Source: Diploptera punctata
Taxonomy: Eukaryota > Arthropoda > Insecta > Blattodea > Blaberidae
Assembly: GCA_030220185.1 (NCBI GenBank)
Contig: JASPKZ010004958.1
Span: forward strand, 275,501 to 339,500
Direction: 5' to 3'
DNA length: 64,000 nt
Part shown: positions 42,626 to 54,976 of the stretch, piece after piece
Position numbering within the stretch: position 1 is the stretch's first letter
How the letters are laid out: every line of letters begins with the position of its first letter
Notes under the pieces: generated by a model
What the model was told of the DNA's origin: nothing
Database searches by the model: none
What the model saw: the letters and a program-made list of their open reading frames with translations, nothing else
Translations under genes and position numbers: made by a program

Positions 42626-42699
42626 GTCTTGCGTTCGCCTCATGGTCAGCGTTATTGACTACTATTCATGAGGTCCCGGGTTCGATTCCCGGTAAGACC
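42626..42699 (+). tRNA. tRNA-like unit (type 4 head)
   Basis: Acceptor GTCTTGC/GTAAGAC pairs perfectly over 7 bases. D stem CGC/GCG, B box GGTTCGATTCC and T arm CCGGG TTCGATT CCCGG are intact. The anticodon arm is poor (three pairs, loop CTACTAT). TTTTTTTT follows at 42706. Its first 12 bases belong to a 20-base direct repeat TTCTTTTAGTCTTGCGTTCG (42618-42637, 42712-42731), so the unit is either a nested insertion or a partial tandem duplication. The SINE at 18098-18351 has the same head. Confidence 0.55.
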
Positions 42700-42979
42700 A
42701 TAGGATTTTTTTTCTTTTAGTCTTGCGTTCGTTATTGTTGAGATAACATATAAAGTTAACAAGTTGCATAAAAATTATGGCTTCATATTCAACATAAACG
42801 AGGATAAATATTCGAGTCATATGTAGAATGCTATTTCAAAGATAAGAAAAGTGTTTGGACGAATTTCTGATTCGTCGAAAAGGACCATTAGTAATGTTAC
42901 AGGAGACGATTATAAGTGTACAGAATTGAAAAGTTTTCAGAATGTTTCATTATCCGAAAGGAATAGATTAATAGAACAA

Positions 42980-43998
42980 TTTTATGAAAACCGAGATAAA
43001 CTTTGGCAGATACTGCATGAAGAACATATACACTCACATGTAATACGAGCCATACAAAGCTTATATCAAAATTCTAAAATCAAAATTAAATTACCAGATG
43101 GAGAAATAACAGAACACATAAACACAGGCAAAGGTGTTCGACAAGGATGTGGACTATCTCCACTCTTATTTAATATATATATATTAACAGAATAGTGCAA
43201 GAATGGAAACAAACAGTAAACAGTGGAATTTCAATAACTAGGAATAAAATAATTCAAACAATATTATATGCTGATGATCAAATAATATTATCAGATTCCG
43301 AAGATAGCTTACAAATAGCAGCATATCAATTATTCAAAATTGCCAGCAAATATAATATGAAAATTTCCACATCAAAATCCAAAACAATGGCAATGTGTGG
43401 AAAAAACATACAACGGGTGAAAATTGAGATTGATGGAAAAATTATAGAACAAGTGTCAGATTTCTCTTACTTAGGAAGTGTATTTGCAGAGTATAAGAGT
43501 GACATTGATTCAAAATTACAAAAATATAATAAAATGAATGGGGTAATACGAAGACATTTTGGTAAACAGATGAGGACAGAGACAAAACTAAGATTACATA
43601 ACGTCACATCAAAAGCTGCTCTAAAATACGGAAGTGAAATTTGGATTTTAAATAAAAGAAACTCTCATAAACTTCAAGTAAGCCAAATGCGCTTCTTACG
43701 ATCATTGTTAGGAGTTAATAGACTGGATCACCAAAGGAACACTACTATCAGAGGAAAACTTGGAGTAGCAAGTTTAAATGAAGATATCCAAAGATACCAA
43801 CAAGAATGGAAAAATCATCTGAGAAGAATGGCAAGAAATAGACTTCCAAAATTGGCATTCCAATATACCCCAACTGGACATAGGGACCAAGGAAGACCAA
43901 AACATCGGTGGAAAGATTAGGACCATCTTCGCTAGGTTTACCGTACAGGCCACATGGCCTAAAACGAATTTGTTCATGATGATGATGATGATGATGAT
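42980..43998 (+). mobile_element. RTE-type LINE, 5'-truncated, well preserved
   Basis: Starts inside the RT (NRDKLWQILHEEHIHSHVIR), with GVRQGCGLSPLLFNIY before a frame break near 43190. The 241-codon frame 43195-43920 carries ILYADDQIILSD, FSYLGSVF, LKYGSEIWIL, RNRLPKLAFQYTPTGHRDQG and RPKHRW. It ends GGCCACATGGCCTAAAACGA and a (GATGAT)n tail at about 43976-43998. Same subfamily as the minus copy at 61713-62135. Confidence 0.9.
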
Positions 43999-44689
43999 TT
44001 TATGAAATGGCTTCCTAAATGTATAAAATGCTTGCCTAACAGTTCATATTAGTGTAAATCCTATGAGATGAAGAATGTCTAAGAAAACTCCTGATACAAC
44101 TGCATGTCACGACTTTTCTTATGTCTATAAGTTACATATTAATAGAGATACAAGATGTTCAGGTGTAACAACCAGCTTTCATATAATTTGACGAAATTGC
44201 AGTAAATTATTAATTACCCTAAAAAGCCATTGGCTACCACAGGGAAAGCACATGTGGAAACTAGAGGAAAGCATACCAATAAATCTACACACTGTAAAGG
44301 AGAAACAAGTATCCAATATCCATGAGCATATACAGTCATTGAGAGGCTGTGTACCCCATTATAGCAACACGAATGTAAAAGGTTGTACTTACCAGATGAC
44401 TTTAACATTCGAAAATTACACCAGTTACATTCAGAGAAATATCCTGAAAATTCTATTTCATATACACAATATCAATTGATTTCTGTGAAGATACAATATT
44501 AATTTCAGCTATCGTAGGACTGACAATTATTCCATCTGTGATAAATTTAGACTTAATATGTGTTAACTCGATTTACACGCAGAAAATGAACAAAATACAG
44601 CTAAAATTAAAAATCTGAACACACAAAAACATCTCACATATAAGGGCCTTACATACCAGATAATATTTGAGTTAGGAGGTGTATAGCTG
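43999..44689. other. Unassigned sequence
   Basis: No recognised feature. Confidence 0.5.
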
Positions 44690-44835
44690 GGGGACTCGAC
44701 ATGCTAACCACATGTCACCCTTACACTGGCTGTTGATCATCTACCTCTGTGATTGACACATGTGGATGTGAAGGGCCAGCATCCGGCTGGTAAAAGGGCA
44801 ACCGCTGAAAAGTGGAAAGACCCTCAATCGGAAGG
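44690..44835 (+). mobile_element. Type 2 SINE, 5'-truncated
   Basis: CTGGGGGACTCGACATGCTA through CCCTCAATCGG matches the 3' part of 11421-11766 closely. The tRNA head is missing. Possible AGGTGT repeats flank it. Confidence 0.8.
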
Positions 44836-45139
44836 TGTGTGAGTACATGAGGTTTCTAGTGCTAGGAAAAAAGCCTGAATCATTCATCGTAGTTTACTGC
44901 AAAATCTAAATGGATGGGGTGATTTTTTTATGTTTCATGGATGTGGAGAATTTTTGAATGGGTACTGTAGAAAAAGTCATATTTCCCAGAGAACCATTAC
45001 ATGGTATCATATCAGAGAAGATTCTAAATTTGTGTTCCTGAGACAGTCATACATTGTACAATTTAAAAGCTAAAAATTATGTTATTTCATTTATTAGAAT
45101 TAAAATTTTCATAATATTTTAATTAATATAACCTGACTA

Positions 45140-45430
45140 CCAAACTCCTTTAAGTCTCGAAGACTGCGATGGGCTGGACATGTGGCACGAATGGTGAATG
45201 AAAGACGTGTATGGAATTCGTGACGTAATTCTTGTAGGAAAACCAGGGGGAAAACGCCCAGTTGGTTGACCAAGAATGAGGTGGGTGAATAACATTAACT
45301 AAGATTTGATGGAAGTATATTATACAGAGGATGATTGGAAAACATTAGGTCAGGATAGGGATGTATGGAGAGCTTATGTCCGCTCGGCCATGAACCTATG
45401 GGTTCGATAGTGCTAGTGAGTTAGTTAACT
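45140..45430 (+). mobile_element. AMNLRV-type LINE 3' end
   Basis: RLRWAGHVARMVNERRVWNS-type sequence, KPGGKRPVG and DRDVWRAYVRSAMNLWVR in broken frames, with the tail GTGAGTTAGTTA. Parallel to 22055-22515. Confidence 0.75.
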
Positions 45431-46235
45431 ACCAAACTCCAAATTAGCCCTTACGTAATTTTACATTATTTTTTTGTATTACAATCAGATGGAAAACAAT
45501 GCTACAGGGCTCAAATGCCTTAACAGTTGCTATTACAATTCAAAAGTACAAAATGAATTGAATTTCAAATAATAAAACAGTTTTGCAGTCGTGCAGTACA
45601 AGACTTTTATTTCATTGTCAGTGAGAAGAGACCATGAAAAAAAGGGACAATATAGAATCTCAACAGTGTGAAACAATTAACTTATTCCAATTGAATGTGT
45701 CATTTAATTAAATTCAGACATATATATATTATACTGTATTTAGGTTGGTTCTCATTTGGACCTCGATCTTTCTTGGTATGGAAATTTGGACATTGTTTGG
45801 CTATATTGATTTTTCATTGTTGATGTTCAACTTAAAAAAAAACTAACAATACTGTTTAATAATTAAGAAAAAGTTGGTCTTTGCATTGCACTTTATCAAT
45901 TTCCATAAAACACACGAGAAATGAAGTATTGAGTACTTAAACTTTAAAATGCGTTTTTCTCAAAACTTTTAAAAATGGACCTTGATCGTTATTCAAATGA
46001 TGTATTTATGTGCATCCCGGAAAGCAATTTACTAACTTTACTTATATCGTTACTTTTCGGTAAACTTCGGTTACATCCCATACTACCGACATGTTTGCCA
46101 ACCTGATTATTCATGTTTGCGCCACATATTAACTGTGAGTTATTTCCCATGTCTGCCTGTATTGCAATTTATATTGGGTTGTTTCAATAGTGTTCTTCTA
46201 CTTCATGAAATTAAGCCTTTTGACCTGTTTTCACA
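45431..46235. other. Unassigned sequence
   Basis: No gene. It contains the inverted copy of the ACGATCAAGGTCCAT motif at 45973-45992. Confidence 0.45.
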
Positions 46236-46735
46236 TCAAGTAGGGTTTAATGAATCTTCCCATCTAGTAAATGGGCGTCCAACACTTCTATGTCCTATTG
46301 GTTTGTACTTTAATAACAGCTGAGAGATTCTATCTGTAGGCATTCTTTTAACATGTTCATACCAGTTGTTTCTCACATTGTCAATTATTTTTGTTAAATT
46401 AAAAATATTTAAGTATTTTCTAATATCTTCATTTTTTTTCTGTCTAAAATTGTCACTCCTGCTACCAAACCTAAGAACTTCGTTTCTGCAGTTTCTATTT
46501 TTCTTCTGTCCGAACGGTTGAGAGTCCAATTCTCACCTGCAAATTTTAAGACAGACACTGCCATAATTTTGTAAAATTTTAATTGTGTACTCCTCAAAGT
46601 TTTATTTTTCAATGTCCATTTTATAGTGCCACACATTCTATAATACTTATTTAATTTAATATTAACATCTTCCTTGGGCAGTATGATACATTGCATCCTA
46701 AATAATTGAAATTGTTCACCTGTTGTATTTTATTG
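46236..46735 (-). pseudogene. LINE C-terminal region (RTE-type)
   Basis: 46696-46409 encodes KLNKYYRMCGTIKWTLKNKT and KFYKIMAVSVLKFAGENWTL. 46529-46236 encodes NVRNNWYEHVKRMPTDRISQ and KPIGHRSVGRPFTRW. Thumb and C-terminal motifs of the same family as 3359-5486. One frameshift near 46430. Confidence 0.7.
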
Positions 46736-46929
46736 TTATTAATATTTCATATGTTATGTCGGTTTTTAATGTAATGTTATGTGTCTGGTGGAATTTTGAA
46801 GGTGTGATTAATTGGGAGTTAGTTCCAAAGGGGGTGTAGTCGATGTGAATCTTTATTCTTACAACTGGAACGAGTTCATGGAATTTTGAGAGTCACGGAT
46901 TCCAACCCTACATGATCCTATACTGCACA

Positions 46930-47135
46930 TACAACCATGACAAAAATTCAGGAATTGGAGGGAGGAATCGAACTGCTACCACACCCAACATATACCCCTG
47001 ATCTTGCCTCTTCAGATTATCATCTGTTTAGAACAATAGCCCATTTCTTTCGTGAAATTTCGAAAATATTGATATGGTCTGAACGAATTCTTCGCATCAA
47101 AAACCAAAAGACTGGTACCGTCGCGGGATAATAAA
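46930..47135 (+). pseudogene. Mariner-like transposase C-terminus
   Basis: ELLPHPTYTPDLASSDYHLF followed by RTIAHFF. LPHPxYSPDLAPSDYHLF is the third catalytic aspartate block of mariner transposases. The D of SDYHLF is present. Nothing upstream of the block is recognisable. Confidence 0.8.
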
Positions 47136-47559
47136 TCTCGCTGAAAGATGACTCAGGACCATTGTATCTGATGGTATATACTTTGAAGAGTAGGTTAATT
47201 TCTAGACAAGAAAACATTAAAGTAAAAATATGTTTAAGTAAACGACATTACTTATGAGACAATATTTATAATAACACTTGGAAATAACATATGGCACAAT
47301 TCAGTTTCTGTTTGGAGTACGCTATTAAGACTTCCGGTGAGTCTACGGTACTGGGACTACAGTTCTTTGTAAACAATGAAAAATTTAAGCTAAATTGCTA
47401 TAGAATATGAAGAAGGTAGAATATATATTGATGCCAGTGTACGGAGGGTTGTTCCCGATCTCTGAGAACGATTTGTCAAGTAGATTGTGACGTTGAACGG
47501 TGAGTCATCAGGACAGGAGCATGCGAGGTGAAACCAGTCGGTGTGCTGCTTCTGTTACA

Positions 47560-48700
47560 CTCGCACGCGTGTTGCTCTCATAATGCCTAAGCAGATAGAA
47601 CCCTTTTGAGAAGGGTATATTACTGCCCTTACCGATGCTAATTATAGTTATTCCATGATTAATGAGGCTTGCAAAAAGCGTAATTTTGTGGTATCAAAGT
47701 GTGGATTTAGCTCAATGCTTAATAAAAAGGGAAAGGGTCGCTTGGGATTAATTCCAAAAGGAAAAAAAAAACAGGCAAATCCACGACCTGCTACTACCCG
47801 CACCCCAGATGTAATCTGAAAGGTCAAGGTCCTTATCTCTGGTGGTAACCCTGCCACATAAAGGGTGATTGCAAACAGATTGGGAATATCCCTTAAAACT
47901 GTAAACACCATAATAAACAAAGATTTAAACATGGAGAAGCGCCACAAAAGCAGGGTTCATAAATTGTTGCCACGTCACATTGCCGAACACCGCACCAACA
48001 GCAGGAAACTCTATGAAAAGCACCTGGCAGGAGAAAAACGGAAATTTTTGGTCACACTTGATGAAGCATATGTTTATCTAGGAGACTACAACAAACCCCG
48101 GGCAATTTTACTATAGAGAAAGGGGTGAAAAAATTTTCAAAAGTGGTATGCTGAATGCAGAGAAAGTTTCTCCAAGGGATTTATGGTCATCAACGGGATA
48201 TTGCTACAATGGAAAACTGACAATTCGTAGAGTAGCTAAAAAGGTCAAAATCAACTCCCAGTACTACCAGGAAGAAGTTATCACCCCAATTTACTGGACC
48301 GAAATCCCAACTCTCTATGGTACAGACAAAAACCAAGTTGGGGGGCACCAAGACAAGGCTTCCAGTCACACTTTGGGTTCAACCCTGGCGTTCCTGGAGA
48401 GAATGGAGCAGGAAACTGGAATACATGCTATTCCATTCAGCAACATCCCAGTGATGTCTCCTGATGCATCACCGATGGGCTTTTGTTCCTTTGGACTCTT
48501 CAAAAGGGCACTGGGAAACAGATGTCCTAGAACAATAAACAGTCTCTGGAAAGCGTGTAAAGAGGAGTGAGAACTTCTAGATATGGCTGTGCTGAGCAAG
48601 AGTCTTCTACAGCGGAAACTCCGATGCCGAGCCATAGCTCAGGTGAAGGGCCATCAAATAGAGCATGATCGATGGTGGAGACACGGCTTTTCTTAAGGTA
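47560..48700 (+). pseudogene. Tc1-like transposase, heavily mutated
   Basis: Around 47583: MPKQIEPF then NYSYSMINEACKKRNF. Then KVLISGGNPATxRVIANRLG, SLKTVNTIINKDLNMEKRHK, FLVTLDEAYVYLGDYNK (first catalytic D), DKASSHT (second) and MSPDASPMGFCSFGLFKRAL (third block), ending RCRAIAQVKGHQIEHDRWWR. The order matches a full-length Tc1/mariner-superfamily transposase. Stops and frameshifts occur throughout. Terminal inverted repeats were not identified. Confidence 0.75.
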
Positions 48701-48807
48701 AAACTTAAAAATCATTTGTTATCAGAGGTCAGAAACAACCCACCGTAAAAGAATATTAAGTATTCTCTGAGCCGTGTTAGCGTATTATGCATAACTATTG
48801 ACTATTT

Positions 48808-49559
48808 AACTCAAGCCCCAAATGGGAGTCAATGACCAATCACGTTTCAATGATTTCTGTTTTACAACCAATCAGAGTCGTGTTTCACGAAATATTTATC
48901 AGTGTTATAATTACCATATTAAAGAAATCTCCTCCTTTTTATAACATTCTGAACAGGTCTGACCATTATTTTGCAGTGACTGAGCCTACGAGAAATACGG
49001 CTACCAGATTGTATACATAGTGCATAGATGTCAACACATAGCGCTTGCAGGAGTTAATATAAAAGCATTTGTAGCAATTTATTATACCACCAAAAAAAGA
49101 AACCACTGTTTGCACTTTCTTAAATGTATTTTTTTTCCCAGGTAATAAACCAGAAAAATATAATTGTCATATTTACATCATACGACATCAGAAATGAATT
49201 AATATACAGTTTGATGTGTTTCATTTTTTCTCCACTAGAGAGCATTCTTACAATATTGCGTTCCTTTGGAAATAAATAGTATGATCTGGTAGCAGTGATA
49301 AACAAAAGAAGCAGATGAAGCGTACCTATCGTTTCTCATTTGTTTTCAAACATCGCCGTTTACATTAAATACATAAATATTTTAAAATAACTATAGTTAA
49401 ATAATGATTTATGAGTAAACAGCTTAATTTTATTCGTTAAATAGTCCTAACAAATGCCACTCTTGATTTCCAAATTCTCTAGATAAATTCACTCCTCACT
49501 TCGTGAGTCGTGAATTTATCGATAATTTGGAAATCACTCTTGGCATTACTTATGATAAT
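48808..49559. repeat. Dispersed repeat R1, copy 2
   Basis: Matches 73-705 end to end with small indels, including the terminal hairpin (about 49455-49546). Confidence 0.75.
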
Positions 49560-50322
49560 TGTACGCTCTTCGTTTGTTGTATGTACACATAAAAACAGAT
49601 ATTTAACTCTGCCTGTTTGCAGTACAGTCTGCACAAGTCAATACAGGATTACCAAAAAAGCAATAAAATGTCTGATACTAAAGTAGCTAATACCCCGCTT
49701 AAATAAATAAAATATTATGGGTTGATTAAATTATATGGTATATGCTGCGACGAACCAAACATGGCGGTTGATAGAATCAATTTCAACTTAGAATTTCAGG
49801 TAAACCCCCATTTCTAACGTTGGATTTCACTGATTATTGGGTAACACCCATCTCTATTTATTTCAATAGGATGAAGGCCTGCTGAGATTCGTTGTGAAAC
49901 ATCGAAAATTGCGAACACTAGAGCGATAATTTGATTTCAGGTGAACTCCACCACCTCATGGTTTTAGAACGTAATAATAAACCTAAAAATGCTCTTTACG
50001 GAAAAAAATATACATACATGCCAACTTTCATGGTGATCGGTTGAACGGTATCGAAGTCTATTAATCTCAGATATTCCAATATCAATTTTTATGCGTAGGT
50101 GTCAAAAATATTACCAATAGATAAACATTAGTATAAAATATATTTTTCTTGTTTTATAGCAAGTTTCACTTTAATATAAAAAGATAGTTACATTGTCATG
50201 CTATAAGAGCAATTTTTTACAAGTAAGAAGTACAATTTTTTAAAATAAAGTTCATTACGGAACTCCTTTGAGACTCACTATGTAAAAGTTAAAAAAGTAA
50301 AACTCGTCCCTTAAATCTCAGT
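49560..50322. other. Unassigned AT-rich sequence
   Basis: No recognised feature. Confidence 0.5.
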
Positions 50323-50435
50323 CATCCTTAACCGTGTAAAATATTATAAAATAATTTGAAGACTTTATAAACTGAAGATGGAACATATGTTCTACCGAAA
50401 GGCCTTCAAATTATTTTATAACATTTTACATAGTC
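50323..50435. mobile_element. Small foldback FB17 with hammerhead-like core
   Basis: GTGTAAAATATTATAAAATAATTTGAAG pairs with CTTCAAATTATTTTATAACATTTTACAT (arms about 30 bases). The core at 50372-50400 is CTGAAGATGGAACATATGTTCTACCGAAA, with the self-complementary stem GAACATATGTTC. Confidence 0.65.
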
Positions 50436-51722
50436 GACATGTAGTAGTAGTAGTAGGACTTTATTAGACAAAAAGTAAGATATTTACAATATTATTTACA
50501 AATATAGGTCGCACGGGAAGTAAGCCGTACGTGCTATTGACAGTCCGATACAATAAAGTAAACATTGGTACTAGTGTAAAGAAAAATAAATAAAAAATCA
50601 ATAATATTACAATTAAATAATAACATAATGGCATTATACATTAAAAAAACAATAACATTACAATTACATAAAGAAAACACAATAATATTACAATTAAATA
50701 ATAACACAATAGCATTATACACTAATTAATGTATATATAGGCCTAATTATTAAGAATTAATGGAATTGCATTTTGATAACATTTATTTATTCATGAATGA
50801 GTGTTGTTCTTATTTTCCGCGTTTTGTCCAGAAATTTACCCTAGTTTATCCATTTTTTTGGATTTACCAATAACTCGTATATGCCAATCTTTCCAGATTT
50901 GAATTTATAAATCTTTCCGGTAATAACTGACGTCTCCAATATTCTAAATCATTACATTTTCATAATATATGTATCTCTTCTTCAAAGTTCCCGCACATTG
51001 GACACATCGTGATCGTCGCTAATTTTTATAAATTTCCATGCCCCTAGCCTAAACCAAGCAAGCTCTGATCTCTCTTTAGGTTGAGTATATACGATTTTTT
51101 CCCCAGACGTGTTTTAGGTATCTTTGTAAATACAGTGAGCGTTTTCTTGTACATTCGGCGAAAGTATCTTGTTGGTTTATATCTAAGTACCTCCTCCTTA
51201 TTTTTCTCCACACGTTCTTGCGATTTTCAGTCCCTTTTTCCCATATCCAGCCCATTCCAATCTTTTGGAGTTCTCTCCTAACCTCGTCTGCCCAAAATTT
51301 AACATCTATGTTTTTAATTTGGTGGTTGTAACAAATTGCTCTAAGCATTGTTTGTTCACATTGGATTACTCGAAACCAGTATTTGAGTATACGAATTTTA
51401 CAGTTTATGTCGTCCTTGAATGACCCAAATTCATATAAAATTCCACAGTTAGAAACGGCCTTACTAAGGGCCGGAATATATTTTTAGAAAATGCGTCTAT
51501 AATCCTATTTAGTATTTCCGTTCTTCGGAAACCCCAAATCTCACTACCTTAGTGCAATTCTAACTAACTAAGCCTGACCATCGCTCCATGACATTTTTTT
51601 CTAATGTGCTGACTGGAATATCAGGCACCCACCCCAGAAATACCGAGGTACAACTGTTAAAGTTTTCCTCTTCCCTTTAAATAATGAATATATCAATGTT
51701 TTTTTTCCCTTCCCGTTCATTT

Positions 51723-52988
51723 TCACCGTCTTACCAAGATATTCAAATGTTGTTCCGTTTTGAAGTACGTGTCTTTGTATTGCCATTCCTCTTCTCCCTT
51801 CTCTAAAGCACTACCATAAACCGTCCCATTTTTAAAGGTCATTGTTTTTGTCTTACTAACATTTACAGTCAATCCCCAATTCCTACAGTATATTTCCAGT
51901 AGGTCAACACCTCTTTGCAATCCCTTGATTGTCTTGGAACAGATAATTAAATCATCTGCTTACAACAGGACTGGGAATTTAACATTTCTTATCTCCGGAA
52001 TCTCAATTTCTCCTTCTAGCATTACGTCTACAATATCATCAACGAATAGATTAAATATCATTGGTGATAAAATGCAACCTTGTCTCACTCCCCGATTGGC
52101 TTCACTGCTCTCTGTAATGTGCCCTTGGTCTACTTTTATACAACATTTAACATATTTATAAATTGTCATTAAAGCATGTATCATTTTATGAGACAATCCT
52201 TTCCGATTTAATTTTTCCCAAAGTGCGCTTCAGTCCACAGTATCAAATGCCATCTTAAAGTCAATGAATGCACAAAATAATTTACCCCCCCCCTTCATTT
52301 TCAGATAGTCGTCAATTAATGTTCTCAGAACAAATACGTTGTCCACCGTGGAGTACCCTTCTCTAAAACCTGCCTGATATTTTGAGAGCCTATTGTTCTC
52401 TTTAGCCCATTGCCTCATTCGTTCGTAAAGTACTTTACAGTATATTTTTCCGAACACTGACAAGAGACAAATTCCCCTGTAACTTTCTGGTATCTGTGCC
52501 CCACCTATCCCCTTGTATAGCGGTTGGATGACACCTATCGCCCAGTCTTCCGGATAATCTCCTCCATTAAAAAGTTTGTTGAACACAGTTTTCAAAACGT
52601 CTAATAATTTATTGGATATAATATTTTTCAAGAATTCCCCTGGTATTCCATCAATTCTAGGTGCTTTGCCATTCTTTAAACATTTAATGGAAGAAACCAC
52701 TTCATTTTTCGAAATATCCTGATCCAGTAATTGAATATGATTTGGGTCCGGGATCTCAACTATATTTCCTTGATTATATCTTAACCTCTCATTTCCCAGC
52801 ACCCTATCAAAGTAACTTCTCCATTCCCCGGGCGTTATTCTTGTCCGATTTATGGACTTTACTTTGAGTTCCCTTAACACTTTCCGTATGTCCGCAATGT
52901 TCCCACTTTCAGTCGCGACTCTCATTTCTTCGGATGTCTTATTTTGCCATGCTAGTTTTGTTTCTCCCAATAATTCTTTATATTCCAT
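51723..52988 (-). pseudogene. LINE reverse transcriptase
   Basis: 52988-52230: ISKNEVVSSIKCLKNGKAPR, IDGIPGEFLKN, YRGICLLSVFGKIYCKVLYE, KYQAGFREGYSTVDNVFVLR and FIDFKMAFDTVD, ending in a stop. 52196-51960: GVRQGCILSPMIFNLFVDDI. The next in-frame stop replaces the first residue of the active site, leaving ADDLIICS. 51920-51723: LLEIYCRNWGLTVNVSKTKT. Two stops break an otherwise recognisable RT. Confidence 0.8.
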
Positions 52989-53063
52989 TCTCTCTTGCGC
53001 ATAATTTTTTCTGCTTTCATCTGTGCTTTCTTTTCTATACTTTAAAAGACTACTTTCGACAAA

Positions 53064-54010
53064 CTACTTCTTCTTTCTACATGCATTATTGAACCACCCT
53101 TTGTCCTTCTGGTTCATTGCGCATTTAACCTTGAATTTTTTCCCTGCTTTTTGAAAAGATTCTGCCAAAGTTTTAATAATTTCCTCCCCGCTAAGATCAT
53201 TTAATTGCAGATCCTGCATTAGCGTTTCCAAACTCCTGATAAATTCTTCTCTCCGATCCTCGATCCACCTGAAACGTGTAATTGGTCGCAATATTGTTGT
53301 CACCTCATCCTTACTTGTCTCACGAATACCTTTCATGTTTAATATAAGTTTGTTTGGGAAGTGGTGTGATTCGATTCTCGAAACTATACAGAAATTACTT
53401 AGGACTGGAATCATGTCTTGTGTGCATATTGAATAATTGGTTACGCTACCTCCATTTTTATTAATAAATTTCAGTTCTCCATTTTTATCTTCCCCATATT
53501 TCCCATTCAGAATTTCAAGTTCAAATGCATCGCAAAAAACTAACAATTGGTTTCCTTCTGAATTTATAATCTTATCTTTGCTTCTCCTACCCTCACCTCG
53601 TTTTTCATTATCATCTGGTTTTATAGTGATATTTTCCTCCCCAATCCTACAGTTAAAGTCCCCTAAAATTATTATTCCCGCTTCAGGAAACCTATCTTTT
53701 ATTTCTGCCAACGAGTCAGACAATTCAACGAAAAAATTTGGATTGGCATACCTGGAATTTAGTGGTTGGCGGTAATTGGAGAACAGACACATTTATGCTC
53801 TTCCTGCATGGTAATATATACATATGGCCTCTTTTAAAGCAGTATTTACCTTCTTAATATATGGGTCTAAGTTAGCTTTATACAAAATGGCAACACCACC
53901 TGGATATCTACCTCTCTTCCATCTAGTTTCACTACCATTAAAATAACCTTTTATATTACATATTATCATTATCTTTTAACCATGTTTCTCCTAGAGCTAA
54001 TATATCAAAT
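53064..54010 (-). pseudogene. LINE APE endonuclease
   Basis: IETFDILALGETW (about 54000), then RYPGGVAILYKA (about 53900), then the 242-codon frame 53792-53064 with GIIILGDFNCRIGEEN and NYSICTQDM...SRIESHHFPN. ALGETW, GDFNxRIG and S.HxP are APE blocks. SHHFP keeps the catalytic histidine. Frame changes lie near 53800 and 53950. Confidence 0.75.
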
Positions 54011-54013
54011 GTC

Positions 54014-54976
54014 TCAATAAACTCTACACATCTGCCCATTGAAAGTTTTTGTTTTAACACTTCGATGTTCCATGTACCGACTGTCAACAAAAACTATTAT
54101 CTGTTCCCTTGCCATTAATCTTACCTGTATTATCGAACTTCCCCCTCTCAATAGTTCCTTTTGTGCTGGTAAATTCAGCAGTATTGGTGATTTTCTTGTT
54201 TGCGTTCTTGTGTCCGCCGGTCGTTCACCTCTTAGAGGTGGGGTATTCTTTTTGCGTTCTGCTGTTTTGTGCTGAATGTTTACTGGATCACTCGGAGTTA
54301 GTATCGTAGTATTCCCTCTCTCTTTCTCTCGTGTAGAATTTTCTCCCTCCTCAGCTGTAAGGAGACTACCTGCTGTTGTAGCGTCCCCTGTAGGTTTTGG
54401 GGAATCGCTGTCAATGACCTCTTCAAATTCATTTTCAGGGTTGGCCATGTTTTGTAGTTGTTCCCTGCTCCAGATTCGTCCATTTATAATCAATTTATTA
54501 AATTGCAGGATTGCATGGCAGTCTTGCCTCCACGCCTCGAGCATGTGTCGCTTAAGAAAGTCCCTTTCGCGACGCGCCTTCTCACTAAAGTCTTTGGCAA
54601 TATTGATACCGGTCCCTTTAAGATATTTACAGTCTCTAAGGACCCAACATTTTATTTTGTAGTGTGATAATTTGAATACAGTCGGTCTCTTTCCACTATT
54701 CCAACGACCTACTTTGTGCGCTCTTTCAATATCACTGTCCACCAAATCAATCCCGATTTACGCCACTACTCTTTTAGCTATAAGTTCAGTTTCCTCCCAG
54801 CTCTCCCTGTCTTCTTCATGCACTCCATATATCACAATATTATTACGGCGACTCTGGTTTTCGAGATAGTCTAATTTAGATTCCTGCCATTTCAATCTGT
54901 CCTCCATCCGATGCATGTTCGTCTCAATATCACAAATTTTTTCACCCATGTTGCACTTTTCAAACCCGTCTTTCAT
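54014..54976 (-). pseudogene. LINE ORF1, L1ORF1p-like
   Basis: 54976-54758: coiled coil (MHRMEDRLKWQESKLDYLEN) then QSRRNNIVIYGVHEEDRESW, the start of the L1-type RRM. 54745-54014: DSDIERAHKVGRWNSGKRPT, VFKLSHYKIKCWVLRDCKYL and GTGINIAKDFS, completing the RRM and C-terminal domain, then a long polar tail. This is the RNA-chaperone ORF1 architecture of L1-type elements. A stop at about 54757 separates the two frames. Confidence 0.75.

Noticed and set aside
47648..47947. 99-codon minus ORF
   Set aside because: Antisense of the Tc1-like transposase remnant.
54039..54662. Plus-strand ORFs of 128 and 78 codons opposite the LINE ORF1
   Set aside because: Antisense shadows of the L1ORF1p-like frame, which has the recognisable motif order.
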